Source: Lycorma delicatula (lineage: Eukaryota > Arthropoda > Insecta > Hemiptera > Fulgoridae). Taken from it: a stretch of 64,000 nucleotides of DNA. The stretch covers positions 139,794,536-139,858,535 of the forward strand of contig NC_134458.1 of assembly GCF_047948215.1 (NCBI RefSeq). Reading direction: 5' to 3'. This document shows positions 46,675 to 57,207 of the stretch, piece by piece. Numbering within the stretch: the first letter of the stretch is position 1; each line of letters starts with the position of its first letter. Below the pieces are notes generated by a model that ran no database searches, had not been told where the DNA came from, and saw only the letters and a list, made by a program, of their open reading frames with translations. Both the position numbers and the translations under genes were made by a program.

Positions 46675-48272
46675 GCGGCTTTCTACACCCTGTGCTTCCA
46701 GTCCTATGTGACCGGCTATCGCAGTCTAGACATTTGGTGGCCTCACGGCAGTCCCTGATCGAGTGACCCTGACCCCGCTGTTAAAACACAAACGGGACCT
46801 GTCAGGGCCACTGCAGTCCCTTCTGCCGTGCCCGGTTGCCCAGCACCTATAGCACCTCTCGTTCTCAGTTCTTATATACGTACGGCAGTTCACCCACCCT
46901 ACTCTTAGTCTTTCAGCCACCAGTTTTACTGCGCCCCTGTATGTTGTTATCACAGTCCCGTTCTTTGTATTACCCGATGCTTCTCTAAGAGAAGTTACTT
47001 GGAAGCTCTCTCCCGTTCCTATGACTTTCTCAACTGCTTCCTTAATTTCACTCTCTGATGTTTCATATTCTAAGTCTTTGACATGAACGACGGTTCGACG
47101 ATCACTCCTAGTCCTGACGTCTACTTGGATATCGGCTACACGACTTCGGAGCAGCGAGGTGAACTCCCCCGCTTTTTGAGAACCTTTAATTCTCACCTCG
47201 ACCTCCTGATTTCTGCCCCTTCTAATAGACAGGACCTCACCTGCTTCTTCTGCTCTTACTTTCTCTTTCATCGTCTTAACCAAATCTGCATATGACTTCC
47301 CATGGGCTTTTACTACTACTGTCTTACTTTTGGCGATTGGAGGCGTACCTCTTCTCACCGAGGCCGACCTCGATCTTGCCCGCACTTGTTCTCCCTGACT
47401 AGGCAGCACCATTTTGGGAAGCGTCTTGCCCTTTCTCATGACATAAATGACGATCTTTTTAATTATTATTCCTACCGGGCCTGTGGGGACAACAAATACT
47501 ACCGAATCGGTTTTCCCTACCACTCTCCTGAGGGCTCTGACAACATGTGACGCCGTATTTCTATCCCCTTTACTAGAATCGTAAAGTATCGTATATCTTG
47601 TGCCCCTAGTTGTTGTTCTATCATCCTCAAGTATAGTTGAGTACTGGAGCACCAATGCTCCAGGACTTGCGCCAGCAAATTGACTGTTGAGATCTATGTT
47701 AGCTAAATCCACAAAATGACAGTTGTCTTCGCCTGGTTTTATGGCCGCCACCTGGGAAGCCGGTTCATTACCCAGGTCGACCACCTCGCCGGGAGCCTAT
47801 CCAGCAACTGTTCCTCAGTTAGATCCGTATCCAGTATATCGGACATCTCATCACGAAAGTGTCCGTCTGTCTGCGTCCCTACGTCTTTCAATTCAGGTAT
47901 CTCGTCATTAATTCTTTGTGGCTCTTTATAAATATCAGTGAGATCTCTCTCATGGGCCTTCATTGTGGAGATACTGGCTTTAACTAGGTTCTGTTTTAGT
48001 TGGATTAGTATTTGACCCAGTCTGTATGTTACGTTCTTAAGTGTCGGGGAGGCCTCTTCCTCCTCCGACGAGCCGGCTCTCACTCTTTTCGCTGCTCTTC
48101 CCTCAACCGGCTTCCAGTTCTTTCTCTCTTGTAGATTGCCAACCTCTACGCTGCTCGTTTCCATATCTTCTGCCTCATTTGAAGTGGTCTCCTTCTTTGT
48201 TCTTGACGTCCCGGATGTTCCAGCCGCTTGTGAGGATTTAACCTCCAGCGGTAAAGAGCCACGTCGTCTCAT
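46669..48272 (-). pseudogene. R1-like ORF1: gag-like zinc-knuckle protein
   Basis: ORF1 starts MRRRGSLPLEVKS at 48272. An acidic/basic low-complexity N-terminus (about residues 1-100) is followed by VTYRLGQILIQLKQNL and DIYKEPQRINDEIPELKDVG. A one-base frameshift near 47785 leads into a second block (47784-46726) with SQVAAIKPGED, REASGNTKNGTVITTY and the first zinc knuckle CYRCWATGHGRRDC. The second knuckle reads CFNSG (a Cys to Ser change) and then breaks by frameshift into QGHSIRDC; a third, CLDCDSRSHRTGSTGC, follows. In this clade ORF1 binds the LINE RNA. The stop TAA lies inside the ORF2 start (ATGATTAA, 46667-46674), an overlap that would allow coupled translation. Confidence 0.8.
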
Positions 48273-49050
48273 GACCTTGGGTTGGACTCAGGGCCCAATC
48301 CCAAGTTCAACGACACCCTACTCAGGGGGGGTGCCCCAAAAAAAATTGTTTGGGGGTTATGGGGGTAGGTAAAATGTATGTGTTCGAAAAAGTGATAAAC
48401 ATTTTTTGGGGGAAGTCAAAATTGGGGGGGGGGGTCAACGGATGGAGAAAGTTGTGATTCGGAAAGATATGGAAAAATTTTTGGGATAGGATGAAAACTG
48501 TAGGAGTTATGTAAGGAAAGGATTTTCCCTAGTGGAGTGTCTGTAGGACTGAAATATTTCATTCTTATAAAATTTTCTTCGAAAATTTAACTAAGTCTTT
48601 GTTTACTTCAATGAACTATGACGTATTGACAGGCCTAGGCCTGTCTATTGACTTTGAAAAATTTTACAATATTATACTATATGAGTATAACCTATAAATT
48701 CAAAAAAACTTAGTCAAACAATGTTTTTTACTCACTTAGGTACTGCAGAAAGTTTTGTTTGATCACTAAACACAGTTTTCAAGACTCTTGGTCACTTAAT
48801 ACCCTTCAGGGTCACGAAGAAATCCAAAGAAAACTTCACTAACCTCTAAATTTTTCAATTGAGAAAAACGCTAATAATTCTGTTAGTCCGTGTCCAAAAT
48901 TCATAAAAAATTCACACAGTAGTCCGTTATCCAATTCACTTTGATGCCTGAAGGTCCAAACCGAAAAAATTCACCAAAAACCAGTCAAAATAACTCAAAA
49001 ACGCGGAGCGGCTACAGGAACGTCTGCACGTGTCCAAGTCTCCAACTCGA
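48273..49050 (-). other. 5' UTR of R1-like LINE
   Basis: About 780 bp between the ORF1 start and the 5' boundary, which lies where the GC-richer sequence ends near 49050. It includes G runs at about 48325 and 48425 on plus. An internal promoter would be expected here, but no motif proves it. Confidence 0.5.
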
Positions 49051-50194
49051 CTTAAATATACACAACCTGAAATATATTTTCATTTTAAATTTGTTTGATA
49101 TTAATTTAGAAATAATGGAAATAATTCTTTTGGATAATTTTCTGATGTTAATCGTTTTCATAATTTTTATGTTATTTACTTTTTTGTTATTTCATTTATG
49201 TATTATCTTCAAATATTAATTTATTATTATTTTATGTATTTATTATATTTATTTAACTATAATAAATTTAATTTAAAAATCAGATGATGTTCTAGAAATT
49301 AAATTAAACATTTTAAATCAGTTTTATGTAGAAATTGTGTAAATGTTTTAATATTTTTCTTTATATCAGCTTGTTTAGATTATGAGTACCTCATATTTTA
49401 TTTCCATTCTACATTTTCTGTCTTACATTATTTGTTTTGCCTTCCAGGAATACATATGTTTCACTCTGCAAATTTACTAAATAGCAAATATCTTCATTTC
49501 TATATATAATACAATTTTCTTTTATCAAGTTCTTTCTTAGTATGTAGATTCTGAAAATTGAATATAATGAGTTATAAGTGCAATTTTCTTACGCTTACTC
49601 ATAATATATATTAATAAAATTCTCATTGCACTTTAATATTTGTTTCGTTAAATTCAATATTATATTATTTTATTTCACTATACACGTAAACAAATTAGTA
49701 AAATATTTCACCTTCCTACTTTTTTCCCTATATAAATATTGCAAAAATAAATTTCGATTAAATTGAAACTGGTAGAAGTATTATAGGTAAATTGTTAAAA
49801 AATTGTAAAAAACTATAACCTATTTTATCCATCAGATACGTTTAAATTTTATTCAATAACTATTTAATTACCAGCAGATAACACTTGATGGAAAGAATAA
49901 GAAATATTAAGTAAAACCAACGATCGCTGTGATTATTGTAATGTGCACACTTTTCACCTGTGATAATATTAAAATGTACGAAATAACTTGTTAAGAGCTT
50001 TTGAAATAGTGTCTTATCATATAGAAATAAGACAGGGAAAACGATGAATGGTATCTGAAATGTAGTACGAAAATAGAATGATTAAAATCCGAGGATAAAT
50101 GAAGCATTGATGAGAATGAAAGGTGAGAAGCTATCTCTGGGATGTGATAAAATGAGGAAGATGACAATTGAGTCGAGAAAGGCAAGAAGGCTTA
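49051..50194. other. AT-rich non-coding DNA
   Basis: No gene found. Confidence 0.45.
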
Positions 50195-50345
50195 ATTTAG
50201 GCTATTCTTGAAGGTATATGGAAGGGAAGAACACTAGAGGTAGACCGAAGCTAAAATGCATTGACCAGATAATGAAGGATATCGGCTGCATCAATTTCAT
50301 TGCTTTCATTGAAGAGACTGGTTGAGAATTAAAGCTTGAGGAGCG
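50195..50345 (+). pseudogene. RTE-type LINE C-terminal scrap
   Basis: MEGKNTRGRPKLKCIDQIMK and DIGCINFIAFIEETG are readable (50217-50325), matching the GRPRLEYVKQIVRDVGC block at the C-terminus of the LINE at 1162-1803. Upstream at about 50100-50195, RRMKGEKLSLGC-like sequence may be more of the same protein but is too decayed to be sure. A stop follows where the Arg-Trp end motif would be. The fragment is non-functional; element ends are not visible. Confidence 0.55.
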
Positions 50346-53300
50346 ACTGCTAAATATTCCTAGGGATATTTACAAAAATGAGAGAAAAACTACCAGGTAA
50401 GTAAATCAATTATCGTCTTCTACCTTTTTATTTCCTTGTTTATGTTCAAGATAAAAGTTTGAATATTTTTGTTAAATTTCAATCTGTTGTTGCTAAATTA
50501 ATTATGGTAACATTACCCTTCGAAAGTGTTTTGAAAATAGTTGATTAATAAGAATAATAGAAACGTGGGGTTTCCTTATTCCGCTGTAAACAAAATAAAT
50601 ATTTTTGAAATTTAGTAAAGGATTCAAAAAACAAAAAAAAAAAACAAACGACTTATCAGAAGATAAAAGGTTTGATTTTTTTGTTGTTTTTTTATCTTTT
50701 TTTTGTCTACTATCGGGTGTGTTGTTACAATTTAGAAATTGTTATTTTTAGGAATGTATTCAGGTTTTTGAAACGAATGATTTCATCTTAAAATGCTTTT
50801 AATAATATTTTTAGAGATAGTTTACATAATTTTTCAACGAATCGAATATAATTTTTTTTCCTTCCTAAAATATTTTTGTGTCTTTGTAAAACAAAAGTTT
50901 TATTTAAAAACAAAATGAGTTCATTCTTTTACGAAATGTTTTCACAAGTTGATTGACTCAATATCAAAATCTTTTGTATATCCGATGATAAAATCTCATT
51001 TTAAGAATACATTTTTCTTTTTTTTATTCAGTCGAAAAGGTTTTTATAATTTATTTGTCTCCGATCAACAACCACTCTTCCAATAAAATCTGTCTACTTT
51101 CAATATAAATAAAAAATTATTAACAGTGTTTACATTATTTTTTTCCCAGAATAATCTCATAAATATTACTGTTCTTAAACAATTTGAATTATTTATTGCG
51201 TAACACTTTTATGAGCAAATAATAATACTCACATCGTAACGTGCAATTAAAAACACAGCCGTGTTAATTGAATATTTTTATAATCGTCTGGAAAGTGCTG
51301 TTAACAGAGCAACCGACTGAGACGGTTATGATTTGATTCCTAGCTTACACTTTTAATTTTTTTATATCACTATAATTTCAATTATTTTTATGCAGGTAGA
51401 CATTATCTTATAAAAAAAGTGATATTAATCATTAAACGTTATAGGAATTCAATTAAAGTTATGAAATTAATACATTTAGGTACAAAGATTGGTTTACTTA
51501 GGGAATAGTTTTTATAGTAATCGAGAAATCAGAAAATTTAGTATCTGATCATATAATGTACTTCAGATATAAAAAAATTAATTAATTAAAATGTTTTACA
51601 TATTTAAAAAAAAAAAATAGAATTGGTTAATGAGACAAATAAAGTTATAATTTTTTGTCCTAATATACTGATAATGACTGACGACTGTTTTTCACAATGA
51701 AAGATTGGAAACCTTTTCGTCAAGTAATTAAATCGGGCATCTAATAAAGGAGTCTTAGTAAATAAAAAAATGGTTATTCTTGTAAAAATATTGTAGTAAA
51801 CAACAAAATTGTTGCTGGTTTTCTTTAAACGTAACTTCTTTAACGTAAGTTAAGTAAAATCAAGGACGAGATGATCTATGTTAAAAATAAAATTACTGTG
51901 CTTCCATCAAGAGAAGTAAATTTTGTATAGTATCTGCATTTTTTGTAAAACTCTATATTTGACGTAAATGTCTGAATATTTTTTTTTAATTTCTGGTAGA
52001 GATGGTTTTACTGCAACGCCAGCAGATACGGTAATGATAGAATCTCCATTACATATAAGATTTTGACTATGAAAGTGATTGCGATAGATGACTTCGTTTG
52101 GAGAACTGTGATCCAAGAAATAATCACTTCACCTTTCTATTGCCTAGGTATAACCACGGTGAAATCCCCTTTTTAACCAATATATTTTCATCATACATCA
52201 AAACAAAATTCTCCAAGCTTTTGTTAAAAATCATTTTACTTCTTCGGTAATATTAACTTCTAAAATCATATTAAAAAATTCAAAAATATCAATCACCGCG
52301 CCCAGTATTTACTGTCTTCTTAGGACTTGTTTGAATTCGATTAAGTCGTAAAAACATCGCCTTATGCCAAAACGTCTTAATAGTTTAATAATTTTGAACA
52401 ATGTAATATAAATCTGTTTGATGTTTTAAGGAAAACAATTAATTTAAGGACAAACTAGAGGAAAAAGAAAATATATCAAAAATAAAATCGCTGAAAAAAT
52501 ATTTTTTTTAATTCTTAAATTTTCACGCATATTGAATTTTGAAAGATGAAAATTTTTCCAGTAAAATGTACAATAATTATTTTTGTATATTATCTAAGTT
52601 ATACAGGATATAGAATAAAATCTTATTTCTTATACTTAATTACATATAATTTAAAAAAAAAAGAAAGCGTCAAAGAAAATTCTTTCAACGTATTTTATAT
52701 ACCAATGTAATATCGAGAGAATCATTTATAAAACATGTATTATTCTGTTATAAATTATGACAGTTTTTTTAGGATTTATCGTGAATTTATTGCCTACCAC
52801 CTATCACCCTTGGATTGTTTGCTCTAGTTTATTTGGCCGTAAAATTTCCTGGGAAATGGTCTGTGTGTTATTTGTACTTTTAAGCTACTGTATATATTTG
52901 TTTGGAATCCTTGGAAATCTAGTTTATGTTTCAGTTTAAATAGGAAAATGATTTAAACACGACATATGTAACAGAGAGTCTTGAAACTATTTAGATTTGT
53001 TATTACTATAAGATTTAATGCAATAAATTATTTATAAAGAAATTTTAAAAAAATACTTTGGATATTTCCTTTCCGTTTCGTATTATTTTTTCTTATAATT
53101 TCTCTTAATTTAATATATATTTTTAAATTGATATTTCTCTAGTAAAAGCCCGAAAAGCGGAAGAATATTATAAATTCTTTGTTTTCCTTTGAATATTTTA
53201 TAAAATTTTATTTCTTTTAAAAGTAGAATCTTTTATTTTAAGAAAGGACATCATTAAAATTTATTATCTGAATAAGAGTTTTAGTTAAATTTTTTACTAA

Positions 53301-53420
53301 TAAATTTCCTTTGGAACTATACATTTTTAAAGTTTTACTTGAGAAACTTAAATGGAAACATTGATAATTTGTTTCATTCATTCCACCAGTCTTCCTGGAA
53401 AAAAATTAAAAAGTTAACTT
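50346..53420. other. AT-rich non-coding DNA
   Basis: No gene convincingly found. A 60-codon hydrophobic frame at 52757-52939 follows a T-rich AG (about 52763-52771) that could serve as a splice acceptor, but I recognise no family. Homopolymers are frequent. Confidence 0.4.
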
Positions 53421-53720
53421 ATCTCTTTTTCTGTTTAGCCTCCGGAACCACAGTGATGTATTATTACTTCAAAGGATGAATGAGTATGATATGTACGAAT
53501 GTAAATGAAGTGTAGTCTTGTACAGTCTCAGGTCGACCATTCCTGAGATGTGTGGTTAATTGAAACCCAACCACCAAAGAACACCGGTATCTACGATCTA
53601 GTATTTAAATTCGTATAAAAGTAACTTCTTTACTAGGATTTGAACCTTAGAACTCTCGACTTCGAAATCAGCTGATTTACTATGACAAGTTAACCACTAG
53701 ACCAGCCCGGTAGGCTAGAG
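53421..53720 (-). mobile_element. tRNA-derived SINE, family A, copy 1
   Basis: About 300 bp on the minus strand. The head reads CTACCGGGCTGGTCTAGTGG with a pol III A box TGGTCTAGTGG (plus 53694-53704) and an exact B box GGTTCAAATCC (plus 53636-53646), 47 bases apart. The body shares long blocks with copy 2 at 62073-62365: GAAGTCGAGAGTTCTAAGG, GGTGTTCTTTGGTGG-type, GGTCGACCTGAGACTGTACA and TTCATCCT, and ends in AACAGAAAAAGAG. AAGTTAAC lies on both sides (53411-53418 and 53721-53728), a probable target-site duplication. No protein is encoded; it would depend on a LINE enzyme. Confidence 0.88.
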
Positions 53721-54028
53721 AAGTTAACATCTAAAATATTGTACACTCTTGGATTACCACACATTTTTTTACTAATAAAAATGCTGATGGATAAGATTTG
53801 GTTATACATATAATTAAACCGTTATCCATCTACTTTATATGCTGGTTATTATGCCTGTATACTACAGCTGCTTTTATTAAATTAAAGATAAGAAACAATG
53901 ACATTTTTATCTGTAACTTTAAAAGGACGCTTGCACTAATACAGGGTTTTTTAAATATTTCATTCTAGTTTTAGTATCAGAAACATAACAAGTGATATTT
54001 AAAAAATCATCATTATAATAATCCACTG
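53721..54028. other. AT-rich spacer between two SINEs
   Basis: No gene found. Its first bases are the right target-site duplication of the family A SINE, and its last nine are the left one of the family B SINE. Confidence 0.5.
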
Positions 54029-54175
54029 CCAATCTCCGTGACGGAGTGGTAGCGTCTCAGCCTTTCAGCTGATGGTCCCTGGTTCAATCCTGATCAGGCG
54101 TGGAATTTTTTATACGCTAAAAAATTCCATTGGGTAAAATGACCAAAGCGTCGATGCCCGTCAATCTTATAAAAA
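54029..54175 (+). mobile_element. tRNA-derived SINE, family B, complete
   Basis: A 147-bp unit between perfect 9-bp repeats AATCCACTG (54020-54028 and 54176-54184). It has a tRNA-like head with an A-box-like TGACGGAGTGG (54039-54049) and a B box GGTTCAATCC (54081-54090), then TGATCAGGCGTGG, ATACGCTAAAAAATTCC, GACCAAAGCGTCGATGCCCG and an A-rich end ATAAAAA. The same body follows the B box of the truncated copy at 27606-27735. It is distinct from SINE family A. Confidence 0.88.
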
Positions 54176-54184
54176 AATCCACTG

Positions 54185-56467
54185 AGTTTACGATAAAAAA
54201 TTTGTGAATATTTTGATAAAATTTCTTTTAGAAATTTCATCCCAGATATCTTTTAGAAATATTTTTTTGTAGTCTATGATGTAGCAGAGCTAATATTTGC
54301 TCACTGAATAATTTATGTTATCAGATTCCAGACAATCTCCCTCCTATTATTTTCTTTTCTTTCTATAGTGTTCATTGCACAGTTTGAAAGTATTTCGTCC
54401 GAATGCCAACTGTATAAAAATGTTAGCAAATTTTTACGAATTAATTATTTTTTGAATTAGATTTGGTTTTTAGTCTAACACTGAGAATATGTTTTTTAAA
54501 GGAATCGTGTCACTCACAACAAAAATAATTAAGCTCTTTAGACCTCGCGATTGACTAACACTAAAAAGTCCCAAGTCTAAGACGCGTGTCAAAGATTTGA
54601 GCTTAGCTCAGACAAATCCCAGTTAACCCGTTGAAAACGGTAATAAGTTATTTTTAATTTCCAGTTTACAGCTCAATGATTACTGCAGAAGCATAGTTAC
54701 AAAGGCAAAGTATAACGATCGGCCAAAATTTTGGGATCGAAATTTTTGCAATTGATGACGATTGAAGACCCTCCTTTAGTTCAAAAGAATACAAAAATTC
54801 GTAGAAATTTCTGGGAAGATATAATGTATGTATATGCGTTGGCTTGAAATCTGATTAACATCTGCGAACTGGTTCAACATAAACTTTTTGAAATTGGCTC
54901 AAAAATGTTTATGCACTCACTGATGGCGTTAAATTTTAAACCAAATTAAAAAACGGGATGGGTAGTTTGGCTTTTATTTAATTTTTGATTTTTACTTTCT
55001 TGACATCATAGCACTAGAACTATACTGCAAGTAGGAAAGTATGGTAATCGTAATAAAATGGGGTAGGGTGTTTTTTCACTTCATGACCCAGGAACACCAA
55101 AAAACAAAGAAGAAGTGGAGGGTACTGTTTGTACATGCGTACGTGCATTGGCGGGTTTGAAGCTTAATAAGTATTGACTGGGTAAACCGATTTCGATGAA
55201 ATATTGTACAGAGACACATGTACATAGGGACAATTTGTTGGTAAAATTTGGAGACAATACTTTTATGTTGTGGGGGGTTTTTCAGGGTAAAGTTTCTCAA
55301 AAGTTTGCAAACATAATCGCAATTTATATTAGACTCAATACGTGCGTGTGTACTTATCTTTCCATTTTAAAAAAAGGTTTGACCTAAAATTCTCCCTTCC
55401 ACAAAAATTGAAAAAGTTATCTTTTTATTTATTGCATATTTTTAACCAGTTTCTTTTTTAATGTCTTAGGCATAGTAGAAGTGCAAGCAACCCTCAAAAA
55501 AAATACTTTGGAAGCAATATTGGAACCTACTGAACCAATCAAAATTTTAAAATATCGATTTTTTAAAAATGTTTTTGGGTTTATTTAAACTTTTAATAGT
55601 ATTAAAATTTTAATACTCTTATAGAAAAATGTTTATTGGTTTTACGTTTTTTTCATTTGTTTTTTGTATTTAACATAATAAACGTAGAAAAACCAAAAAC
55701 ATTTTTTGATGGGTTATTTTAATGACGGGAAAGCAGAAAAAGTATAAAATACAGATTTTTTGAATTTTTCAAACTTTTTTGGTTTATTTAAACTTGTAAT
55801 AATAATAATTTTACATTAAAAATTCATCATAAATTACCTGCTTCCCAATAAAAGAAATCTTATATATCCCAACTATGGTCTGATTTTTGATCCCGTCGTA
55901 TAAGGTGGCATTACGGCAACCATAAATTTTTTTAATAAACTGTATTTGTTTTTAGCCTTTTTGATTAATATTTTTCCGAAATGGGCCGACTATTGAAGTA
56001 AATAATTGTTCCAATATACCAAAACCAAGGGGGTTGAATGGGTCCAGCACTTAAAGTAATACTTTTTTAACTAATTTTTGATGTTGAATATCATATTAAT
56101 CTAAACGACATGGGAATTTCTTTAAAAATGATTATTTGGGATTACATTTAAGAATTAGACAGTTTTCTGAATCTTTTTTTATAATTTCTGATACTGTTTT
56201 TCAAGTTGTGGCTGTTGTATAATAAATTTTTAAGTAGTTGTACAGAGTGTGGTCAAAACTGATCTAAACGTCTTTTACTTAACATTTTTATCGCAATTAC
56301 ACGATAATATTGTTTAACTAATTCTTTTAATATTAAAAAACCCTTTTATCTTAAAGGGAAAAACCGGAAAAGTAATGAAATTCTTTTTCAGATTTTTTAA
56401 TATATCATTTAAAATTTTTCATAATAATTTTTTATATTGTGATGTTATTTTTCCAGTATTTACAAAA
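54185..56467. other. Non-coding DNA with dispersed repeat pieces
   Basis: No gene found. GGTTTATTTAAACTT-type sequence appears at 55578-55600 and 55781-55800, and again inverted at 63128-63166. The part about 54900-55330 is GC-richer and resembles non-coding dispersed insect repeats in style, but I cannot name a family. Confidence 0.4.
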
Positions 56468-56505
56468 TACAGAGTGAGAATCATAAAACTGACCCATCCT
56501 CTCTT

Positions 56506-56537
56506 GGCGAGGAATCCTCTCGAGAGGATTCCTCGCC
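56506..56537. repeat. Perfect 32-bp palindrome, no spacer
   Basis: GGCGAGGAATCCTCTC is followed directly by its exact reverse complement GAGAGGATTCCTCGCC. It sits where the transposase reading frame is cut off, so it probably arose with the internal deletion. Confidence 0.95.
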
Positions 56538-57010
56538 ATCCAATACCAGGTGTTCTGCGAATTAACATGGCTGGATAAATAAAACCATGCCTCGTCTGAC
56601 ATGAAATACGACATCGGGTCTATCTGTTCACCAACAATGTTTTCGAAAAGCCAGTTACAATAATCAAATTGTTTCGGTTTGTCTGTCTCCAGTTGTAACC
56701 CGGTATGGTTTCAATTTTAATTCATGAAGAATTCTACGACATTTTGTGTATTTAACAACAGATTGCTGGGATAACTTGCGTAGTGATTTTTTTGACTGGC
56801 AGTAATTCTCCTTTCAATATCGGCCTATTTGGTTTGGTTGCCTATTTCGTTTTGTATTTGAAACCAAACCTATCATACGCCATTTTTTAACTAAAGCGTG
56901 TATGCTACTCTTCGTTGGGATACCGACATTTGGAAATTTTCTACGAATATTTCATGTGATTCTTCAAACGATCAAGAACAAATTTAGACCTCATCTATAC
57001 CTATCCTCTC
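56538..57010 (-). pseudogene. Mariner-like transposase, N-terminal half
   Basis: Minus-strand reading across frames gives RRKFPNVGIPTKSSIHALVK (helix-turn-helix), KWRMIGLVSN, a linker with QPNQIGR, SLRKLSQQSVVKYTKCRRIL, HELKLKPYRVTT, then DRQTETI-type sequence (the equivalent in another frame is KPKRFDYCNWLFEN), IDPMSYFMSDEAWFYLSSHV (first catalytic Asp, near 56590) and NSQNTWYW. The reading then ends in the palindrome. The second and third catalytic Asp regions are absent. The N-terminal sequence differs from the DUF4817-type copies at 29724-29924 and 42380-42890, so it represents another lineage. Frame changes and the deletion make it inactive. Confidence 0.75.
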
Positions 57011-57207
57011 CTGGATTGACATTTTACATAAACAAAACTGCACTGCAACAAAACGTATTCTGCACTAACATGTAACCTCCTGACAAATGGCAGCAAAAAT
57101 CAGTAGTAACATATAAATCCACTAGTCGCGCTAGTTGCGTGAGAGTATCATAAATAGTGTGGGTGGCGGTTTCATTATGGGTTCGGTTTTATGTTGCTCA
57201 CTCTGTA

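Larger units (their letters stand above)
43690..49050 (-). mobile_element. R1-like LINE, near full length, dead
   Basis: About 5.3 kb on the minus strand, clearly GC-richer than its surroundings. Order is 5' UTR (about 49050-48273), ORF1 gag-like (48272-46669), ORF2 endonuclease/RT (46674-43942), 3' UTR (43941-43711) and a poly(A) tail (T run at about 43691-43708 on plus). ORF1 and ORF2 overlap by 8 bases. The flanks share only ATACACA (near 43679 and 49053), too short to call a target-site duplication. ORF1 has three zinc-knuckle positions and the C-terminus has a CPY..DDAEH..C finger, typical of the R1/I group. Multiple frameshifts, stops and an RT deletion inactivate it. Confidence 0.85.
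56470..57205 (-). mobile_element. Internally deleted mariner-like element
   Basis: The left end CAGAGTGAGAATCATAAAAC and the reverse complement of the right end CAGAGTGAGCAACATAAAAC match at 18 of 20 bases and continue with CTGACCCAT against CGAACCCAT. TA lies directly outside both ends (56468-56469, 57206-57207), as expected for Tc1/mariner insertion. The 736-bp unit carries only the N-terminal half of a transposase on the minus strand. Where the rest should be there is a perfect palindrome at 56506-56537. Confidence 0.82.

Noticed and set aside
43675..49060. ATACACA as target-site duplication of the R1-like LINE
   Set aside because: The word is only seven bases, low complexity, and the exact 5' end of the element is not fixed.
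51290..51360. A third tRNA-like or SINE head (TTTGATTCCTAGC)
   Set aside because: Only a weak B-box-like word is present, with no body shared with other copies and no flanking duplication.
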